From contig NZ_CP058595.1 of NCBI RefSeq assembly GCF_013402795.1, forward strand, positions 717,501 to 781,500: 64,000 nucleotides of DNA, written 5' to 3'. Each line of letters begins with the position of its first letter. Position 1 is the first letter of the stretch. The position numbers were made by a program, and so were the translations under genes. This stretch comes from Costertonia aggregata. GTDB taxonomy: Bacteria; Bacteroidota; Bacteroidia; Flavobacteriales; Flavobacteriaceae. Positions 60,313 to 64,000 of this stretch are shown one piece after another. The notes under the pieces were generated by a model. That model worked only from the letters and a program-made list of their open reading frames with translations. It ran no database searches and was not told the DNA's origin.

Positions 60313-61305
60313 TTACGCGATAAACCCGTGGTTTTTTGCATGCACTAGGGCGTCTTCGCTCTTTTCAATCAACAATACAGGGGTCAGTGTATAGTTTTCA
60401 ATCAGATTTTTAATGCGGCGCACCCTTTTTTTATGCCTAACGGTCCTTAGATAAATGGCCGCCACCCTATTTGGATGGTTTTTGGCTATTTGCATATAAA
60501 TATCCGCATCGTGCTCCCCACTATCGCCTATTAGTATAAATTTCATATCGGGGTAAGTCTTTAAAATATTCAAAACCTCTTTTTGTTTTTGTGGTTTTTT
60601 GCTCCTAAAATCAACAAAGCTTCTCAGAATTATCGGGCCTTTGGGAAACTTGTTCACTGTAAGGAACATCTCCAAATAACGATACAGATTCCATGGGCTG
60701 TGGCTTACGTAAAAGATAGGGTTTGCCCTTTTACCCGATTTCCCCCTATGCAACAAATGATAAAACTCCGCAGCACCTTCCAAAGGTTTACGCTTGGTCG
60801 CCCTTTTAAAAAACGTATTGAAAATAACCTGCCATTTTAAGAGCGAAACCACACCAGTATGCAAAATAGTGTCATCAATATCGCTGATCACCCCGAATTC
60901 AGATGTTTTTGACGGAATCAGGATTTCGGCCGGGAATCTGTTTTGGTTCAGAATTTCTCTTTTTAACGATTCGTCGGTATAAGAAATTTCACATTGCAAC
61001 CAACCTTCGGCATTGGTAAGCTTTTCCAAATCGCCCAATGTATCATCGATCAAATAATAACCATTTTTATCGGTAGTACCCGTAAGCGTTCTATCATCGG
61101 GCAAGGTAATCTTTATACCGGTATGCTTTATTTCATCGGTCTCAAAACGCTTCCACGTATTGAGAAAAAGCTTAAAGAATCCCTTTTGGGCCAAATCTAT
61201 ACCTTCATCTTCCAGTGCCCTGCCCCTAAGGTACAAATGAGTATCAGTGCCATAGGTCTGAAACGCGATAATCTGAAGTTTATCCTTTTTACCGAAGATA
61301 CCCAT
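60313..61305 (-). CDS. App1-like phosphatidate phosphatase domain protein (DUF2183)
   Basis: About 330 residues from MGIFGKKDKLQIIAFQTYG; an ATG 9 codons upstream is possible. The N-terminal beta domain (about 10-130) is followed by a HAD-type phosphatase domain (about 135-330) with the catalytic motif VISDIDDTILHTGVV. Then come FYVSHSPWNLYRYLEMFL and MKFILIGDSGEHDADIYMQIA. These are signatures of the App1 family, named for yeast App1, a phosphatidate phosphatase. The bacterial substrate is not established. No membrane segment or signal is visible. It is convergent with the kinase gene. Confidence 0.82.
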   Translation of the reverse strand: MGIFGKKDKLQIIAFQTYGTDTHLYLRGRALEDEGIDLAQKGFFKLFLNTWKRFETDEIKHTGIKITLPDDRTLTGTTDKNGYYLIDDTLGDLEKLTNAEGWLQCEISYTDESLKREILNQNRFPAEILIPSKTSEFGVISDIDDTILHTGVVSLLKWQVIFNTFFKRATKRKPLEGAAEFYHLLHRGKSGKRANPIFYVSHSPWNLYRYLEMFLTVNKFPKGPIILRSFVDFRSKKPQKQKEVLNILKTYPDMKFILIGDSGEHDADIYMQIAKNHPNRVAAIYLRTVRHKKRVRRIKNLIENYTLTPVLLIEKSEDALVHAKNHGFIA

Positions 61306-61496
61306 ACGGTAAATATAGAAAATAGAAGACAATACAGAAATGCTATCCTCATCAAAAAACGGACTTTACTCATTCAAATAAGACCATGACTCATTCTTTG
61401 TTTTACAGGTATGGGGTATAAGTTAGTTTTAAAGGGAAATCAAAACGCACACCTACCTGGAACTTTAATTCATGTATACCCTTAAACTTTAAAAAG

Positions 61497-62198
61497 ATGG
61501 AAGTAAAAAAGAACCCAAAGAACGACGTAAACCAAAACAAGGGCCTTTATTTTGTAATTGGCCTTGTGTTGATTCTAACATTGACGTACACCGCATTGGA
61601 GTGGAAAACCTATGACCTGAATCCGGAATATTTTTCCGAACTGGATATACCGGATGAATTAACAGAAGAGGTGCCCATTACCATGCATATCAAAACCTTG
61701 CCCCCGCCACCGCCAGTGGCGCCACCGGTAATTGAAATTATTGAAGATGACGATAAAAAAATAGAAACAGAAATACTATCAACAGAAGTTGACCAAACTA
61801 CGGAGATACTTGATGTAGAGGATATTGATGTTATTGATGAGCCCGATGACACACCGGTACCCTTTTCGGTTATTGAAGATGTTCCCGTTTTCCCAGGTTG
61901 TGAAAATGAAAAAGATAAGCGAGCCTGTTTTCAGACGATGATGAACAAACACATAAAAAAAGTTTTTCGTTATCCGGAATTGGAAAAAGAAATGGGTATT
62001 CAAGGAAGGGTCAACATTATGTTCGAAATTCAGAAAGACGGCAGTATTGATAATATTAGAATGCGAGGCCCAAATAAAAACTTAGAAAAAGAAGCCAAAC
62101 GCATTATTGAAAAGCTTCCGAGAATGACACCGGGCAAGCAAAGAGGAAGGGCGGTAAAGGTTCCTTTTAGTTTACCTATTAACTTTAAGCTGCAATAA
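61497..62198 (+). CDS. TonB-family energy-transducer protein
   Basis: A 233-residue protein. One N-terminal transmembrane helix (about 17-35) precedes a Pro-rich periplasmic segment (LPPPPPVAPPVIEIIE at about 65) and an acidic linker. The C-terminal TonB domain (about 130-233) contains EDVPVFPGCENEKDKRACFQTMMNKHIKK-like sequence, then YPELEKEMGIQGRVNIMFEI and LPRMTPGKQRGRAVKVPFSLPI. The PVFPGC...ACFQ Cys pair is common in Bacteroidota TonB proteins. It is expected to pass energy from ExbB/ExbD (not here) to outer-membrane receptors, possibly including the receptor-like protein at 21374-23731, but no link is shown. Confidence 0.88.
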   Translation: MEVKKNPKNDVNQNKGLYFVIGLVLILTLTYTALEWKTYDLNPEYFSELDIPDELTEEVPITMHIKTLPPPPPVAPPVIEIIEDDDKKIETEILSTEVDQTTEILDVEDIDVIDEPDDTPVPFSVIEDVPVFPGCENEKDKRACFQTMMNKHIKKVFRYPELEKEMGIQGRVNIMFEIQKDGSIDNIRMRGPNKNLEKEAKRIIEKLPRMTPGKQRGRAVKVPFSLPINFKLQ

Positions 62199-62205
62199 AA
62201 AACAA

Positions 62206-62240
62206 AAAATCGGGCTATGGCTTTACCATAACCCGATTTT
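62206..62240. terminator. bidirectional terminator between tonB-like gene and pyrophosphatase gene
   Basis: AAAATCGGGCTATGG (62206-62220) pairs with CCATAACCCGATTTT (62226-62240) with one mismatch and a 5-nt loop; outer A/T runs serve both strands. It lies between the stop codons of the convergent genes. Confidence 0.85.
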
Positions 62241-62260
62241 ACATGATATAGTAAAATAGA

Positions 62261-64000
62261 CTATTGTCTTGTTTCCCCTTCGACCATGCTATAGTTTTTT
62301 TCGCCCTTTACCGTAACTTTTTCAGCATTAAAAGACTTCAACTTAGCTTCAACCTCAACTTTTGTTCCAGTAAACGTTTTCTTTTGGGAAACTTCCTTTC
62401 CGTTAATCAAGGTCGTATAGTTTACCGTAGCCTCAGCAGTATCTTCGTTTACAACGTTCATGGTAATCGTCTTGGAAACCTCTTCGTCAACGTTTGCCAT
62501 TCCCGTATCGGAACTAACCGCTATACTCGGTGCGATAACCAATGCAACAACGGACATAAGTTTTAATAAAATATTCAAGGAAGGTCCCGAAGTATCCTTG
62601 AACGGGTCACCTACGGTGTCGCCCACGACAGCAGCTTTATGCGCGTCGGAACCTTTACGCCCATCAGACTCGATCATCTTTTTGGCATTATCCCAAGCAC
62701 CTCCTGCGTTAGACTGGAAAATGGCCATCAAAACACCAGCAGAAGTTACGCCCGCCAAAAGACCGCCCAACATTTCAGCTCCGCCAATAAATCCAACAGC
62801 AACGGGAACGGCGATGGCCAAAAGACCGGGCAATACCATTTCCTTAATCGAAGCCTTTGTGGAAATATCAACGCACTTGTCATATTCCGCATAACCATCG
62901 GCAGCATCAAAAGTAGCTCTTTGTTCCGGGGTAGCTTTGGACATATCTGAATCAACAGCCCTCATAACTTCCAACGCCGCTTTCAGTTGAGGAATATCCC
63001 TAAACTGGCGGCGAACCTCTTCAATCATGGCCATGGCCGCACGGCCAACCGCATTCATGGAAAGTGCCGAGAATACAAAAGGCAACATCGCACCGACCAA
63101 AAGTCCCGCCATAACCGTAGGCTTGGAAACATCGATTGAATTGACATTGGCCACCTTCATAAATGCTGAGAACAAAGCCAAAGCCGTTAAGGCAGCAGAA
63201 GCGATGGCAAAACCTTTACCAATGGCAGCAGTCGTGTTACCAACGGCATCCAATTTATCTGTTCTTTCACGTACCTCGGGGTCTAATTCCGCCATCTCGG
63301 CGATACCACCAGCGTTGTCCGATATGGGCCCGTATGCATCAACAGCCAATTGAATACCGGTATTCGCCAACATACCTACGGCAGCTATCGCAATTCCGTA
63401 AAGACCTGCAAAATGATGTGATACCAATATCGCGGCAGCAATCAATATAATAGGAATCATGGTAGACATCATACCCACACCCAAACCTGCAATGATATTG
63501 GTAGCGGCCCCAGTTTCAGATTGTTTTACAATTGAATTTACCGGCTTGGTACCAGTACCTGTATAATATTCTGTGATCTTACCTACTCCCAGACCAGCGA
63601 TCAAACCGGCCAAAGTAGCCCAAAAAATCCCCATTGCGCCATAAGGCAAACCTTCAACAGACTCTGGGATCAAAGCATTGATAATAAAATAGGAAGCTAC
63701 CACCATGAGACCGGCAGAGCCAAATTCACCGATATTCAAGGCAGTCTGCGGATTACCGCCGTCTTTTACCTTTACAAAGAACGTACCGATTATAGACATA
63801 ACGATACCCACTGCCGCCAACACCAAAGGAAGATAAACAGCCCCTAAACCAGCAAAATCAGGAGTTATGATAAACGCTCCCAAAACCATGGTACCTATAA
63901 TCGAGCCCACATAAGATTCAAATAAATCGGCACCCATGCCGGCCACGTCACCAACATTGTCACCAACGTTATCGGCAATAGTTGCCGGGTTTAATGGATG
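62261..64000 (-). CDS. hppA: membrane-bound ion-pumping pyrophosphatase, 5' part beyond the window
   Basis: The gene runs in from the right edge; 579 codons are visible, without the N-terminal helices. The pyrophosphate-binding acidic motif [24 protein letters not shown] is at the visible beginning (split here over the edge region 63900-64000). Many transmembrane helices follow. [21 protein letters not shown] is near 63180-63245; Ala in GNTTAA is the sign of the potassium-dependent subfamily. [15 protein letters not shown] follows. A further acidic C-terminal domain of about 80 residues is present ([23 protein letters not shown]). It couples PPi hydrolysis to Na+ or H+ export; which ion is not decided here, though Na+ would suit a marine species. 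Confidence 0.93.
   Translation of the reverse strand, partial: HPLNPATIADNVGDNVGDVAGMGADLFESYVGSIIGTMVLGAFIITPDFAGLGAVYLPLVLAAVGIVMSIIGTFFVKVKDGGNPQTALNIGEFGSAGLMVVASYFIINALIPESVEGLPYGAMGIFWATLAGLIAGLGVGKITEYYTGTGTKPVNSIVKQSETGAATNIIAGLGVGMMSTMIPIILIAAAILVSHHFAGLYGIAIAAVGMLANTGIQLAVDAYGPISDNAGGIAEMAELDPEVRERTDKLDAVGNTTAAIGKGFAIASAALTALALFSAFMKVANVNSIDVSKPTVMAGLLVGAMLPFVFSALSMNAVGRAAMAMIEEVRRQFRDIPQLKAALEVMRAVDSDMSKATPEQRATFDAADGYAEYDKCVDISTKASIKEMVLPGLLAIAVPVAVGFIGGAEMLGGLLAGVTSAGVLMAIFQSNAGGAWDNAKKMIESDGRKGSDAHKAAVVGDTVGDPFKDTSGPSLNILLKLMSVVALVIAPSIAVSSDTGMANVDEEVSKTITMNVVNEDTAEATVNYTTLINGKEVSQKKTFTGTKVEVEAKLKSFNAEKVTVKGEKNYSMVEGETRQ

Noticed and set aside
1-64000. CRISPR arrays, rRNA, tRNA or classical insertion sequences
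   Set aside because: No regularly spaced direct repeats, no cloverleaf or rRNA-like stretches and no transposase frames were noticed on either strand.

Overview
The window looks like part of a chromosome of a marine Flavobacteriaceae bacterium (Bacteroidota; a Maribacter, Zobellia or Arenibacter-like organism is my inference). The reasons are the gliding gene gldA, the fused homoserine acetyltransferase/aspartate kinase/homoserine dehydrogenase, the split MetH, two DUF3857 transglutaminase-like proteins, flavobacterial outer-membrane families, Bacteroidota-type -7 promoter boxes (TAnnTTTG) and dense CCCCC/GGGGG and GCTACGCTCA palindromic repeats. No tRNA, rRNA, CRISPR array or classical transposase was seen.

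Layout. 1-2.7 kb: partial DUF5694 lipoprotein, then an operon of ECF sigma factor, membrane anti-sigma-like protein and beta-barrel. 2.9-7.4 kb: housekeeping genes (polyprenyl synthase, rlmN, queA, aroA). 7.6-13.4 kb: MazG-like protein, two DUF3857 proteins, dtd, rsgA. 13.6-15.6 kb: small secreted proteins. 15.8-19.9 kb: Phe/Tyr operon (pheA, aminotransferase, tyrA, DAHP synthase-chorismate mutase) behind an aromatic leader peptide and attenuator. 20.1-28.0 kb: gldA, an outer-membrane receptor-like protein, a membrane-tethered LuxR regulator, a LACTB-like hydrolase, a head-GIN lipoprotein and a PagL-like protein.

28-59 kb is largely a methionine and sulfur region. The metH1-metH2-metF unit is led by a SAM-I riboswitch. 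The sulfate assimilation genes follow (Rrf2 regulator, DUF2061, cysH, cysD, cysN, siroheme sulfite reductase, cobA, precorrin-2 dehydrogenase, flavin reductase). Then come metZ, the metX-thrA fusion, metY with a second SAM-I riboswitch, and metK with a SAM-II-type riboswitch. Sulfate is reduced to sulfide, sulfide is joined to O-acetylhomoserine by MetY/MetZ, homocysteine is methylated by MetF/MetH, and MetK makes the SAM sensed by the riboswitches. A small accessory patch (52.9-55.8 kb) interrupts this. 59.7-64 kb holds a deoxynucleoside kinase, an App1-like phosphatase, a TonB-like protein and a partial membrane pyrophosphatase.

The most unusual feature is in metH2. Two near-identical 418-bp elements, each encoding a DUF559 endonuclease-like domain and bounded by C/G-rich inverted repeats, sit in frame inside the gene without breaking it. 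A 59-bp palindromic relative ends on the cysN stop codon, and a second repeat family is translated in frame at both ends of CobA. Together these suggest in-frame insertion elements active in this lineage.
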